From positions 17,074,129-17,138,128 of the forward strand of contig CAXKWD010000006.1 of NCBI GenBank assembly GCA_964059195.1: 64,000 bases of DNA, written 5' to 3'. A program made the position numbers and the translations under genes. Positions 43,396 to 55,034 of this stretch are shown here, piece after piece; positions within the stretch are counted from its first letter, which is position 1, and every line of letters starts with the position of its first letter. This DNA is from Ectobius pallidus. Its lineage: Eukaryota > Arthropoda > Insecta > Blattodea > Ectobiidae. A model generated the notes under the pieces. The model saw only the letters and a program-made list of their open reading frames with translations. It searched no databases and was not told the origin of the DNA.

Positions 43396-46395
43396 TGAGA
43401 CGGATTCAAAGAATCCGCCTCATTATTTCCTCTTTCGCTGGCTGGGTGGCGCTCTTGTTCCGCGCATGAGCGGCCATTTTTTTTTTTTTTTCTTTGTCTA
43501 ACGAGCTTCCGTGTTGGTTCCGGGTACAGAGAGTTCAGTGTGTGTACCTGGGGCCGTGAGTGAAGTTAGTTTTCGTTCATTGTGTTCGCCTGCTGTGATG
43601 GTGAGTACTGACTTTCTGCCGATATGATAAAAGCAATTCCTGTGTAAGCTATCATGCTTAAATTGTACGAAATATCTATTCCTTTACGTAATATTCTATC
43701 CCTCTGTGAAACCACGTAACAAGTTACTGGCTTGCTTGTTGAAAGCAAGAAATGCATTTTTCAATTTAACTATTTTCTCCGATCTTTTGGGAGCTAATTC
43801 CAGAACTATGTCATTGGCCTACCCATTAATTGTGTCTTATGGCAAGTTCTAGTAAAAACGTCATGCAGATGTGTAAATCTAAAACCAAACTGCTACCTCT
43901 TCGTCCGCCATTATATGATGAAGTCACGTCATGCTTACGTGCTTAGGTAGTGTGAAATTTTATCTAGGGAAGTTGGCTTCTACGCTTTGAAATTAACTTA
44001 TTATTTGTGATCAAAGTAGGATTATTGTTAGTGAAATTTCTATCCTGAAATAATTAGATGTAACTTATAAATATATATTGACGCTCTGCTCACCGGATAC
44101 GTTTGGCGTTTTCGTATTAGGCTGCTTTTTGATATTTGCCCACTGAATAATGGTATAGGCCTTATCTACAGTTACCGTCATAACCAAACAGCTGTGTTTT
44201 TTTCCCTATGCAAAATTGTTATGCTGTCCTTATTAATAGTAAAAGTTGTAGAACAGCTGGCTCATTGAATTTTTGTATAGGCCTAAACTATAATTAACTT
44301 TCATAGCCAAACAGCTATGCTTTTTCCTTATGCAAAATTGTTATGCTGTCCTTATTTATAGTAAAAGTTGTAGAACAGCTAGCTCATTGAATTTTTGTAT
44401 AGGCCTAAACTATAATTAACTTTCATAGTCAATAGCTATGCTTTTTCCCTATGCAAAATTGTTATTTATAGTAAAAGTTGTAGAACAGCTGGCTCATTGA
44501 ATTTTTGTATAGGCCTAAACTATAATTAACCTTCATAGTCAATCAGCTATGCTTTTTCCCTATGCAAAATTGTTATGCTGTCCTTATTTATAGTAAAAGT
44601 TGTAGAACAGCTGGCTCATTGAATTTTTGTATAGGCCTAAACTATAATTAACTTTCATAGCCAAACAGCTATGCTTTTTCCTTATGCAAAATTGTTATGC
44701 TGTCCTTATTTATAGTAAAAGTTGTAGAACAGCTAGCTCATTGAATTTTTGTATAGGCCTAAACTATAATTAACTTTCATAGTCAATAGCTATGCTTTTT
44801 CCCTATGCAAAATTGTTATGCTGTCCTTATTTATAGTACAAGTTGTAGAACAGCTGGCTCATTGAATTTTTGTATAGGCCTAAACTATAATTAGTAAAAG
44901 TTGTAGAACAGCTGGCCCATTGAATATTTGTGTAGGCCTAAACTATAATTAACCTTCATAGCCAAATACCCATGCTTTTCTTCTATTCAAATTCCTATGC
45001 TGTTCTTGTTAATAGTAAAAGTTGTAGGACTGCTTGCCCATTCAATATTTTTACAGGCCTAATCTATAATTATATGTCGTACCCAAGCAACTATGCTTTT
45101 CTTATATTGTATTTTGATATTTAGTCTCTATTAATAGTGAAAGTTGTAAAATCGACTGCCTACTGAATATTTGTATAGGCCTAAACTATTATGAGATTTT
45201 ATAGCTAAACGGCTATGTTTGGTTATATTCACATTGCTATTCCTTCCTTATTAATATTTTAAGCCGTAAGATTTGTCTGGCCAATGGAATGTTTATATAG
45301 GCCTATTATTGAACGTAAGCCTGGAGTAATATTCTGACTAGTCTCTGAATATCCGGATAGCCATAACCTATTGTTGGACATTATAACTGGAGAACTATAT
45401 ATATATATTTATATTCAATTTTGGTATTTTTACCTTTGAGATTCTATTGTTAAATTTTCTGTCTCTCTTAAAGTTTGTTGGCTTAACCTTTCATGCGTTT
45501 TGTAGTTGAGGTGGATGCTTCGCTATATTCAATTTTGAGTCAATCGCTTATTAATTTGCGATTTGGTAATTCTGCTTGTTCTATTGGGTTAATGGTTTAG
45601 CCCTATATTTAGGATTCGCCCCCTTTGATAGGAAATTGAAGTATTCCAGTCCATTATTAACCTTTATAGGCCGTGCTGTCATTGCATAACTTATCCTCCA
45701 TATTGAATTAAACTTGCCTGAAGAGATTTATTAATAAGGTTCAGAGCTCGAAGTTAAACCTTATATTTCATTTCTGAGAATTGTAGTGAACTTTTAAGTT
45801 GGGTAAAAATTATCTTAGTCTTGGAACGTTGGTAACTGATAATTGGCGTAAAACACATTTACGCTTCCAAGTATTGAATTTTCTACTCGGTGTACTTGCA
45901 GTTCTTTAGATATTGTGTGTCGGGTAGTGTCCCGTTTTAGTAATTCTCTATATACATATAGAAGTTATACTCCCAGCCAAATCATATAGTTTAACGAAGT
46001 CAGGCTGTATTTAGTATATTGTCTGTTTAATTATTATAGAGATTTAAACTCATAAATATTGATTGTATATCCTTATTGATTGGGTATCTTAAATTATTTA
46101 ATATTCATGCTGTTGAAGTTTTGCAATTGTTTGTAAGTTTTTCTATTCCCTTGGATGGAATAAAAATTGTTAGTGTTTCTGAAATTCCGAGTTTCTGTCC
46201 TGGGTGATCCTTGGTATTTTCTATCCTGTCCCAGGCACTAGTTTAATTACTATCTCTGTTGATTGGCGTATTGCAACCTTTGTTCAAACCTAACCTTCTT
46301 CTTAATACCTTCAGAACCCTTTGTATCTTCCCTCTCCCTTGCGCTTGCACTGGTCCTTATTTAAGTTCTGATCATGGCCCTGCTGGCAAGCCGCA
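43396..46395 (+). repeat. 5' LTR of LL1 (3000 bp)
   Basis: Starts TGAGACGGATTC, with a 27-bp terminal palindrome (43396-43422, tgagacgg ... ccgcctca), and ends tggcaagccgca. Relative to the 3' LTR it lacks about 45 bp just before the last 12 bases, has an 11-bp deletion near 44465, a 15-T instead of 18-T run at 43477-43491, and single-base differences such as those at about 43744 and 45314. Confidence 0.9.
44140..45310 (+). repeat. ~122-bp tandem array in 5' LTR
   Basis: About ten units marked by taggcctaaactataattaa and aaaagttgtagaacagct, spaced 109-126 bp except one short unit. The first six are near identical and the last three strongly diverged. The same array is in the 3' LTR at about 49425-50600. 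Confidence 0.9.
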
Positions 46396-46397
46396 GT

Positions 46398-46415
46398 TGG
46401 TAGCAGGATTTTTGG
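46398..46415 (+). promoter_or_regulatory. Putative primer binding site, tRNA-iMet-like
   Basis: Two bases after the LTR the sequence tggtagcaggatttttgg starts with TGGTAGCAG, the complement of the last bases of initiator tRNA-Met (CTGCTACCA). The match then breaks off, so the assignment rests on nine bases. Confidence 0.45.
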
Positions 46416-46521
46416 GGAGAGAGGAGGTTGGATGCCCTGCATCCCTTTCGATGTAGGTTATACTATTTGTTTACCTTTTTGGGTGAGGTGGCGTCTAGTG
46501 TAATTATACCTTGCGTTTACT

Positions 46522-46755
46522 GTGAGTCTGCCTCCTCCTGGGTTGCGAAGCTTGAACTACCTTTTGGTTTCTTTCAAGTACCATCATGCCTTTAAGAACG
46601 CACTATCATGGGAGTTTCTCCGCAAGGAGGAGTTTTTATTTGAAACTCGTCGAAGCGTAGATGCCATGCTTCCCAGATTAAGTCATTGTAATTGTGTATA
46701 TGAGTATTTATATGTGTATAGTTTGTGCATTTCGTGGCTTTTAAGGTCCCTCTAA
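46522..46755 (+). pseudogene. Possible gag remnant of LL1
   Basis: The 77-aa frame contains HAFKNALSWEFLRKEEFLFE followed by TRRSVDAMLPRLS. The pattern W..L.KEEL.YE...RG.......LR resembles the N-terminal part of gag in several animal gypsy elements. The frame ends shortly after, and no capsid or zinc-knuckle sequence follows. The location, 125 bp after the primer site, is what gag would have. Low certainty. Confidence 0.3.
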
Positions 46756-46759
46756 AAGG

Positions 46760-48668
46760 ACCGCTCTTATTTAAAATAATTTGTAATGATGATAATATTC
46801 ATGTTTTGTGGTTTCACATTGAGAAGAATTTTAATAAATTCTCTAGTAAATTTTATAGAGTTTTTTGTAAGGAATTGTTAGTCATATTGGCGGATTGGTC
46901 GGTGCTCACTGTCTCAGTGGGTGTGCATTGAGCGTTCTGGCTCCTAGGTACTCAAAGTATGGGGCCCCTCTAGTCTGATAAGATTATATACTGAGGCCTC
47001 ACAAAAAAAACAAAAATATAGAAGACTACACTATAATACACTTACCTAAATAAATCGCCTTCAAAAGGATTACTATATAAATCCTCAGTTCAAAAAAATT
47101 ATATATATAAGACTACTGTATGAAACTTCAGTTTGACACCCAACTTGAAATCGCTACATAAAATAAAAGGTGTAAAACCTAGTTTTAAACGCAAAAGAGA
47201 CTATTATATGAAACAAGAAGTCTACATATTACTAAAGCAAATTACTTATTGAAGAAGTATCTAATATACCCTTGGATAAACTAAACATGGAACTGAACTA
47301 ACATTATTTATGCATCAACTTCTGTGTAAAGAAAAATCAGTAAAAGGAAACCCGTATGGATTCCGTATCAAAAGTGAAGTGCCTATGGAGTGGATGGACT
47401 TAATTATGATAGACACATTCTATGTTTCCTGAAAACATTTATTATTCATTCCCAGCAAGAATACGGGAGTGTTTATATCTACTGGCTTACATATTTTGAC
47501 TTCAGTGCTAATGGTTGCAACACTATGTTTCATGTTTGGCTTCTGCTTCTGGTTGTGGATGGGGGCCATCGTCCCCGTCCCGTGCTCCTGGCTGGTGCTG
47601 AAGTGTGCTCCTGCTGTGTATTCTCTGGGCGTGTGCGCGCCACGCTCTGGGACTCTCTTCTGGTACGTCGCTCATAGGGACTGCAGCCCTAAATGTGTTT
47701 TGCCACTAGACTCTGGTGGCCGGAGCCTCGTCATACTTCATAGTTTTCAGCAGTCTCCGATCTTCGAGCCACGCTTCGATTCTCCAGTTCCCCCCCCCTT
47801 TTTCTTCTACTCAGTGATCTCCTTCTTGCCTATGAAATGATGTGTTCAGCCAATAGATGGACCTTGGCTGATCTTCTTCCTTCATCTTCGTTCTGGTGCC
47901 ACATTTGGACATGTGGGCGTTAGCTTCGTCGAGAGTAAGATGAGTGATCTACCATATAAGCTAAAATATAAAAAGTGTTTCTCCACCAAATTGCCAGCCT
48001 TGTTTAAATATTTTGCTAAGGCAAGATATAGTGTTTGCATAAGAAATGCGAGAGTGTGTATTGCTCTCAGCATAGTTTCAGTGAGTGTTGTAGTCTATAT
48101 GCCAGTCCATATTAAGCTGGTATGATCTCCTACAGTTTAAGAGTAGTCTTGAAAAATGTCAGAAGTGTAAAAGCAATATACCTTTAATGGTAACCACAAA
48201 ACCAAAATGCTTAAGGTTAAAAATGTATACTCCATGAAGAATTTTTGGACTCATCCAAAACAAGACTAAATTCCTAAGAAGACATTCTAATACAAATGTG
48301 TTGAAGTGATTATGCCAATATATATATGTAGCCGCATGTTCTATTTTTAGGTTTTTACATGGTGTAAAACAGTTTCAATTATGAATACTTGAAGGACATC
48401 GTCAAATGATAGCGTCAAGATATGAACATTTCTTAAGGTATAAGTTTTCACGCTCTGTATTGCGTGTCAATAAGGGTTATTTCATAGCTTGTGCTAGTGT
48501 ATAGTTTAAGCCAAGTTATCACTTGTTCCAGTGTATCCTATTATGTGTTCTTTGCATTTTCTTGGTTGGCTGTGTAAGTTGGTTTACTGTTTTGAGGTTT
48601 CACAGGTGGGATTTTCTTCTTTTACGTCTATACCCTTCTTCCGGCCTTTTAAATTTTTGGTCCAGCCA
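46760..48668 (+). other. LL1 internal region, mostly non-coding
   Basis: No retroviral-type enzyme domain is recognisable. 46980-47400 is A-rich with repeated agactac-tatatgaaac words. A 123-aa plus-strand frame at 47469-47840 encodes a hydrophobic stretch (ILTSVLMVATLCFMFGFCFW) that could be one or two membrane segments, but nothing else supports a protein. The rest is AT-rich and featureless. Confidence 0.5.
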
Positions 48669-48678
48669 GGGAGGAGAT
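48669..48678 (+). promoter_or_regulatory. Polypurine tract of LL1
   Basis: The bases gggaggagat lie immediately before the 3' LTR TGAGACGG. Composition and position fit a plus-strand primer. Confidence 0.65.
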
Positions 48679-51600
48679 TGAGACGGATTCAAAGAATCCG
48701 CCTCATTATTTCCTCTTTCGCTGGCTGGGTGGCGCTCTTGTTCCGCGCATGAGCGGCCATTTTTTTTTTTTTTTTTTCTTTGTCTAACGAGCTTCCGTGT
48801 TGGTTCCGGGTACAGAGAGTTCAGTGTGTGTACCTGGGGCCGTGAGTGAAGTTAGTTTTCGTTCATTGTGTTCGCCTGCTGTGATGGTGAGTACTGACTT
48901 TCTGCCGATATGATAAAAGCAATTCCTGTGTAAGCTATCATGCTTAAATTGTACGAAATATCTATTCCTTTACGTAATATTCTATCCCTCTGTGAAACCA
49001 CGTAACAAGTTACTGGCTTGCTTGTTGAAGGCAAGAAATGCATTTTTCAATTTAACTATTTTCTCCGATCTTTTGGGAGCTAATTCCAGAACTATGTCAT
49101 TGGCCTACCCATTAATTGTGTCTTATGGCAAGTTCTAGTAAAAACGTCATGCAGATGTGTAAATCTAAAACCAAACTGCTACCTCTTCGTCCGCCATTAT
49201 ATGATGAAGTCACGTCATGCTTACGTGCTTAGGTAGTGTGAAATTTTATCTAGGGAAGTTGGCTTCTACGCTTTGAAATTAACTTATTATTTGTGATCAA
49301 AGTAGGATTATTGTTAGTGAAATTTCTATCCTGAAATAATTAGATGTAACTTATAAATATATATTGACGCTCTGCTCACCGGATACGTTTGGCGTTTTCG
49401 TATTAGGCTGCTTTTTGATATTTGCCCACTGAATAATGGTATAGGCCTTATCTACAGTTACCGTCATAACCAAACAGCTGTGTTTTTTTCCCTATGCAAA
49501 ATTGTTATGCTGTCCTTATTAATAGTAAAAGTTGTAGAACAGCTGGCTCATTGAATTTTTGTATAGGCCTAAACTATAATTAACTTTCATAGCCAAACAG
49601 CTATGCTTTTTCCTTATGCAAAATTGTTATGCTGTCCTTATTTATAGTAAAAGTTGTAGAACAGCTAGCTCATTGAATTTTTGTATAGGCCTAAACTATA
49701 ATTAACTTTCATAGTCAATAGCTATGCTTTTTCCCTATGCAAAATTGTTATGCTGTCCTTATTTATAGTAAAAGTTGTAGAACAGCTGGCTCATTGAATT
49801 TTTGTATAGGCCTAAACTATAATTAACCTTCATAGTCAATCAGCTATGCTTTTTCCCTATGCAAAATTGTTATGCTGTCCTTATTTATAGTAAAAGTTGT
49901 AGAACAGCTGGCTCATTGAATTTTTGTATAGGCCTAAACTATAATTAACTTTCATAGCCAAACAGCTATGCTTTTTCCTTATGCAAAATTGTTATGCTGT
50001 CCTTATTTATAGTAAAAGTTGTAGAACAGCTAGCTCATTGAATTTTTGTATAGGCCTAAACTATAATTAACTTTCATAGTCAATAGCTATGCTTTTTCCC
50101 TATGCAAAATTGTTATGCTGTCCTTATTTATAGTACAAGTTGTAGAACAGCTGGCTCATTGAATTTTTGTATAGGCCTAAACTATAATTAGTAAAAGTTG
50201 TAGAACAGCTGGCCCATTGAATATTTGTGTAGGCCTAAACTATAATTAACCTTCATAGCCAAATACCCATGCTTTTCTTCTATTCAAATTCCTATGCTGT
50301 TCTTGTTAATAGTAAAAGTTGTAGGACTGCTTGCCCATTCAATATTTTTACAGGCCTAATCTATAATTATATGTCGTACCCAAGCAACTATGCTTTTCTT
50401 ATATTGTATTTTGATATTTAGTCTCTATTAATAGTGAAAGTTGTAAAATCGACTGCCTACTGAATATTTGTATAGGCCTAAACTATTATGAGATTTTATA
50501 GCTAAACGGCTATGTTTGGTTATATTCACATTGCTATTCCTTCCTTATTAATATTTTAAGCCGTAAGATTTGTCTGGCCAATGGAATGTTTATATAGGCC
50601 TATTATTGAACCTAAGCCTGGAGTAATATTCTGACTAGTCTCTGAATATCCGGATAGCCATAACCTATTGTTGGACATTATAACTGGAGAACTATATATA
50701 TATTTATATTCAATTTTGGTATTTTTACCTTTGAGATTCTATTGTTAAATTTTCTGTCTCTCTTAAAGTTTGTTGGCTTAACCTTTCATGCGTTTTGTAG
50801 TTGAGGTGGATGCTTCGCTATATTCAATTTTGAGTCAATCGCTTATTAATTTGCGATTTGGTAATTCTGCTTGTTCTATTGGGTTAATGGTTTAGCCCTA
50901 TATTTAGGATTCGCCCCCTTTGATAGGAAATTGAAGTATTCCAGTCCATTATTAACCTTTATAGGCCGTGCTGTCATTGCATAACTTATCCTCCATATTG
51001 AATTAAACTTGCCTGAAGAGATTTATTAATAAGGTTCAGAGCTCGAAGTTAAACCTTATATTTCATTTCTGAGAATTGTAGTGAACTTTTAAGTTGGGTA
51101 AAAATTATCTTAGTCTTGGAACGTTGGTAACTGATAATTGGCGTAAAACACATTTACGCTTCCAAGTATTGAATTTTCTACTCGGTGTACTTGCAGTTCT
51201 TTAGATATTGTGTGTCGGGTAGTGTCCCGTTTTAGTAATTCTCTATATACATATAGAAGTTATACTCCCAGCCAAATCATATAGTTTAACGAAGTCAGGC
51301 TGTATTTAGTATATTGTCTGTTTAATTATTATAGAGATTTAAACTCATAAATATTGATTGTATATCCTTATTGATTGGGTATCTTAAATTATTTAATATT
51401 CATGCTGTTGAAGTTTTGCAATTGTTTGTAAGTTTTTCTATTCCCTTGGATGGAATAAAAATTGTTAGTGTTTCTGAAATTCCGAGTTTCTGTCCTGGGT
51501 GATCCTTGGTATTTTCTATCCTGTCCCAGGCACTAGTTTAATTACTATCTCTGTTGATTGGCGTATTGCAACCTTTGTTCAAACCTAACCTTCTTCTTAA

Positions 51601-51733
51601 TACCTTCAGAACCCTTTGTATCTTCCCTCTCCCTTGCGCTTGCACTGGTCCTTATTTAAGTTCTGATCTTGGCCCTGGTGTTCCCAGCCAGCTCTTTCAG
51701 CGGTTTACCCCCCCTTAAAAGTGGCAAGCTGCA
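48679..51733 (+). repeat. 3' LTR of LL1 (3055 bp)
   Basis: Near-identical to 43396-46395, with the same palindromic start and tandem array. It ends with a longer terminal piece (ggtgttcccagccagctctt ... gtggcaagctgca) that is missing in the 5' LTR. The 4-bp duplication ctac follows directly. Confidence 0.9.
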
Positions 51734-52449
51734 CTACCAGGATAAAACGAAGTAAGTACCCTATATGAGTGCAATATTAGTTTTCGAATAACTGATGTCA
51801 GACATTTTTATTCAAAATAGTTTTCTCGAGAATCTTCTGGTTCAAAAAGTCATGAATATTAATTAACATTGGTATATTTTTTAAACGCTATATTTCAAAA
51901 TAAAGTATTTCATTAGTAGAAGAAACTGCCGGGGATATCTTCACCGGTTGGTGCACCAGAAGAAAGCATAAATAAGACAATTTGTGTAAATGAAGGTGAG
52001 GAAGGGGAATCGAACATATCGATATCTGAAGACAGTGTGTTTTGTAATTTATTTTTGTACGCCCTAATAACATGCCGACAATACCGGAACTTTAAAACAA
52101 GGACAGCTACCGGAAATTGTAGCTACCGGAAATTGTAATATGAGATATAACTTGCGATTCATATGAAAAAATATTAAAACCTGTATCTATAGTTCATACT
52201 TTTGTATTACAAGGCCTGTTTTAATTTAAAATTAGATTTATTACTATCCACGATTATGCTATTAGCATTTTTATATATTCATCGCAGATTAATCTCTATG
52301 TGTACCAGAGGGAAGCAAGGCAGAGACCCTACCTATGATTGAAGAAAATATTTTTAAAGGACCTTCTGTGAGTGGTTTGACTGATATAAAAGGAAAATTA
52401 ATAATTTTAAAGCAATAATGACAAAAGAAAAGTTAACGTATTTTGAATT

Positions 52450-52451
52450 AA

Positions 52452-52541
<90 letters not shown>

Positions 52542-52542
52542 G
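52450..52542. repeat. (ATT)n microsatellite, about 31 units
   Basis: The longest perfect trinucleotide tract of the window. It lies in an intron-like or non-coding part of the Sola-like element. Confidence 0.95.
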
Positions 52543-52689
52543 CTTTTTTCTTTTGCACACACATCCACTATTCTTCCGACTATAACGTAGATGACAGATG
52601 ACCTAAGTTATGAGCATCATTTTTCAGGGACTTCTTCGGGAAATCATACAGAAAGTGAGGAACAGATGAAAGTGAATTTTTGGGGGACT

Positions 52690-53842
52690 AAATAAGACAT
52701 TTGTTAGGGAATTTCTAGAAAACTTCCCGAAATTGTCATCGCATTACTTTAGGAAAATATCTACTAACTCTATCTGGAGCCAGGAATAAATTCTATAAGC
52801 CAACTGTATCACCTATACAAAGAAAAAGTTTAAAGAAATGAACAAGGGGACAATAAGTAGACACACACTTGATGATATTTTATCAGACATGAATATAGGA
52901 CGAATATAGGCCCAAAAAGGACGACTGCGACTTATGTGTTGAATATCCAACCGGCAATGTAAATGAGTATGATTATCAAAAAGGAAAGGATCGGGAGGGG
53001 AATACAAAAGATAAGGCAGCGGACGAATCAGGCACATGTAGAGTTTTTACGATGGACTCGCAGGCTGTAAAGGTAGCTCCCTTTTTGCAAGCCAGTGCAA
53101 TATATTACAAAACTAAATTGGCAGTCCATAATATTACAATGTATGAATTGGCTAATCATGATGGGTTCGATGAAAGTGAAGCTGAGCAAGTGGCATCAAC
53201 ATTTTCCACTTGTGTGTTACTGACACATTGAAGAAAGTAATGTGCCCATCATTTTATATTCCAACGGCTGCACATATCAAAATAGGAACGCAGTATTGTC
53301 GAAAGCTTTGCTGAAATTCACAATGAAAACAAACATTACTGTTTTCCAGAAATGTTTGGAAAATGGTCACATCCAAATGAAGTGTGATTCAGTGATCAGT
53401 GTCACAGAATGCAGGCCAAAATCTAAAGAAATATTCATCCTTAGTCAATATCCAACTGTGACAAGAGAAGCAAGAATAAAGTCATTTCCAAACAAGGCTA
53501 CTTATCGTGATCAGTGATCACACATTCTTCATAGACTACAGTGTCAATAAGCTCTGGATTTATTATTCCATTCGTCCTGAACGGAAACCAAATGACCCTA
53601 CGGCATTTTATTTAAGAGTAATAAAATATGAACCTAAGGGTGTCAAACATTATAATCTTGACTACACTGAAGATTTTCAGGAGTTGCCTAAGCGGCCTAA
53701 GACTCTCAAGGAAGGAGAATTCTCCAGGCTCTACATGGAGAGGCTGAAGATCAAGAAGTCTAAGTGGGATCACTTACAGCAACTAAAGAAATTATTTCCT
53801 CATGATTTCCATCTATTCTATGACAACATTCCTCATTTGTAA
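52690..53842 (+). pseudogene. Sola-like DDE transposase remnant
   Basis: With several frame changes the region reads, in order: VREFLENFPKLSSHYFRK (about 52697), KKDDCDLCVEYPTGNVNEYD with a CxxC pair (about 52915), VFTMDSQAVKVAPFLQASAI and YYKTKLAVHNITMYELANHD (about 53047), IILYSNGCTYQNRNAVLSKA (53245), then FQKCLENGHIQMKCDSVISV, and finally the frame 53507-53842 with HTFFIDYSVNKLW, SIRPERKPNDPT and KWDHLQQLKKLFPHDFHLFY. This is the layout of a common insect transposase-like family with TMDxQ and YSDGCxxQNRN motifs. Here the second motif's D is N. I relate it to Sola-type transposases because of the MDLQ...SDxCxxQNRN...GH pattern. Stops at several points make it inactive. Confidence 0.65.
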
Positions 53843-53945
53843 ATCATAGCATCAAAATTGTTATTGTTTATTTATTTAATCTATTGCTCAGGCTATTGAA
53901 CAATTTTCATTAGGCTTCTGGCTTTCCAGTATGTTATTATTTTGC

Positions 53946-54016
53946 TTGCTCAGATTTCCCGGGCTTGTAGGCCTTGGTCCTGGACCACGGCCTACAAGCC
54001 CGGGAAATCTGAGCAA
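53946..54016. repeat. 71-bp near-perfect palindrome
   Basis: Arms ttgctcagatttcccgggct and agcccgggaaatctgagcaa pair fully. The palindrome runs almost to its centre (ggtcc-t-ggacc) with one mismatch pair. It lies about 100 bp after the transposase frame, in the transposon's 3' region. An RNA from either strand would fold into a long hairpin. Confidence 0.9.
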
Positions 54017-54546
54017 TCATGATGTAGCCGGCCGCGAAAGCCCACACTGTTATATTATTTGCCATCAGTAGTATTATAAAATTCTTTATCTCCAAATTGT
54101 AACTTCAATACAAAAACTGTATCAGGAAACTGTATTTGTACCATGTATACTTGATTTATTTATATTAGAGCACGATTATTTCAATATAAAATATAGAGAA
54201 AAATAATTTGGTCAACAATTATAGTACTATACTACACTCAAATAAAATATTTTTTCTTAAAAAAATGCTTCTTTTATTGTGAAATAAAAATATTTAATTC
54301 CGCGTAACTGACATTTTCGTAAAATAATTAAGAGTTCAATACCGCGTAACTAGCGCCACGGTGCCAAAAAACTAAAATTCGACTCAATGTTGCCAACATA
54401 TAATTAGAAATACGTTTTGTTTATTATCCTGAAAATTTAAACATTGTACGACGCCTAATAGCAAAAATAAACAGTTTTTTGCTTCTCCTGTAAAACTTGT
54501 GTTTTGTTAGTTACGCGGTATTGTTTCTTAAGCGACGATATATAGA

Positions 54547-55034
54547 TTGTCAATAATTATAAAACAGTTTTGTTGTAAAATGTCTAATTTTCAGCTGTAT
54601 AATATATATAAAAAATTGAGTCTCATAATGGTTAAAAATAAAATTTTCATACCTAAAGGTGTAATTCTGCTTAAATTGAGATAACGAATTCCAGTCTCGC
54701 CCACAGATCATGGAGTACTGTACGTCTATGGACCTCTGTGCACTCAGACACGCACCTTCCATTCTTCATGGCAAACTCACCTGAAAAGGAAGAGAACTTA
54801 ATTAAGTATTCAGTTAGAATTGTAGGTGTACTTTATTCTTAAAGTTATCTGAGTTTTGCAATTAGCTTGTGTGTAGTTCATAGGTTCATAATATTTACAT
54901 ATTGAAATTATTTTCTTATGCAGACAAGTATTATCTTCATTCTATTGCTATTTCTTTACAACACAATCCAAAGCAATCTACAATAAACTTCTACTTTATC
55001 ATTATTTGCATCTGTAATTATTGCTCCCAGATAT
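54547..55034. other. No recognised feature
   Basis: AT-rich spacer. Confidence 0.5.

Larger units (their letters stand above)
43396..51733 (+). mobile_element. Long-LTR non-autonomous retrotransposon (LARD-like), family LL1
   Basis: 8338 bp with two direct LTRs of 3000 and 3055 bp and a 2283-bp internal region. The target duplication is ctac (43392-43395 and 51734-51737). A putative primer site follows the left LTR, and a purine-rich tract gggaggagat precedes the right one. The internal region has no protease, RT, RNase H or integrase, only a possible gag trace, so mobility would need a partner. The LTRs differ by only a handful of substitutions plus a few indels, so the insertion is recent. 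It sits in the first exon of the Sola-like transposon. Confidence 0.85.
42676..54537 (+). mobile_element. DNA transposon with 29-bp TIRs (Sola-like), split by LTR element
   Basis: Both ends read cgtcgcttaagaaacaatac inwards. The inverted repeat is perfect for 29 bp and ends in ccgcgtaact. The flanks atat/atat fit a 4-bp target duplication but lie in a TA tract. The subterminal regions contain further copies of ataccgcgtaactga (about 42692, 42822, 42862, 42887 and 42920 on the left; 54297 and 54330 on the right), which look like transposase binding sites. Without the 8.3-kb LTR insertion it is about 3.5 kb. It carries the broken transposase gene described separately. Confidence 0.8.

Noticed and set aside
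47469..47840. Hydrophobic 123-aa frame as an env or membrane protein
   Set aside because: No signal-peptide or cleavage-site pattern, no homologue recognised; position alone is not enough.
43396..51733. Segmental duplication of 3 kb
   Set aside because: The paired 3-kb blocks start TG, end CA, are flanked by a 4-bp duplication and have a purine tract before the second block, which fits LTRs better.
52813..53037. Minus-strand 74-aa frame
   Set aside because: Antisense to the Sola-like transposase remnant, whose sense frames have recognisable motifs.
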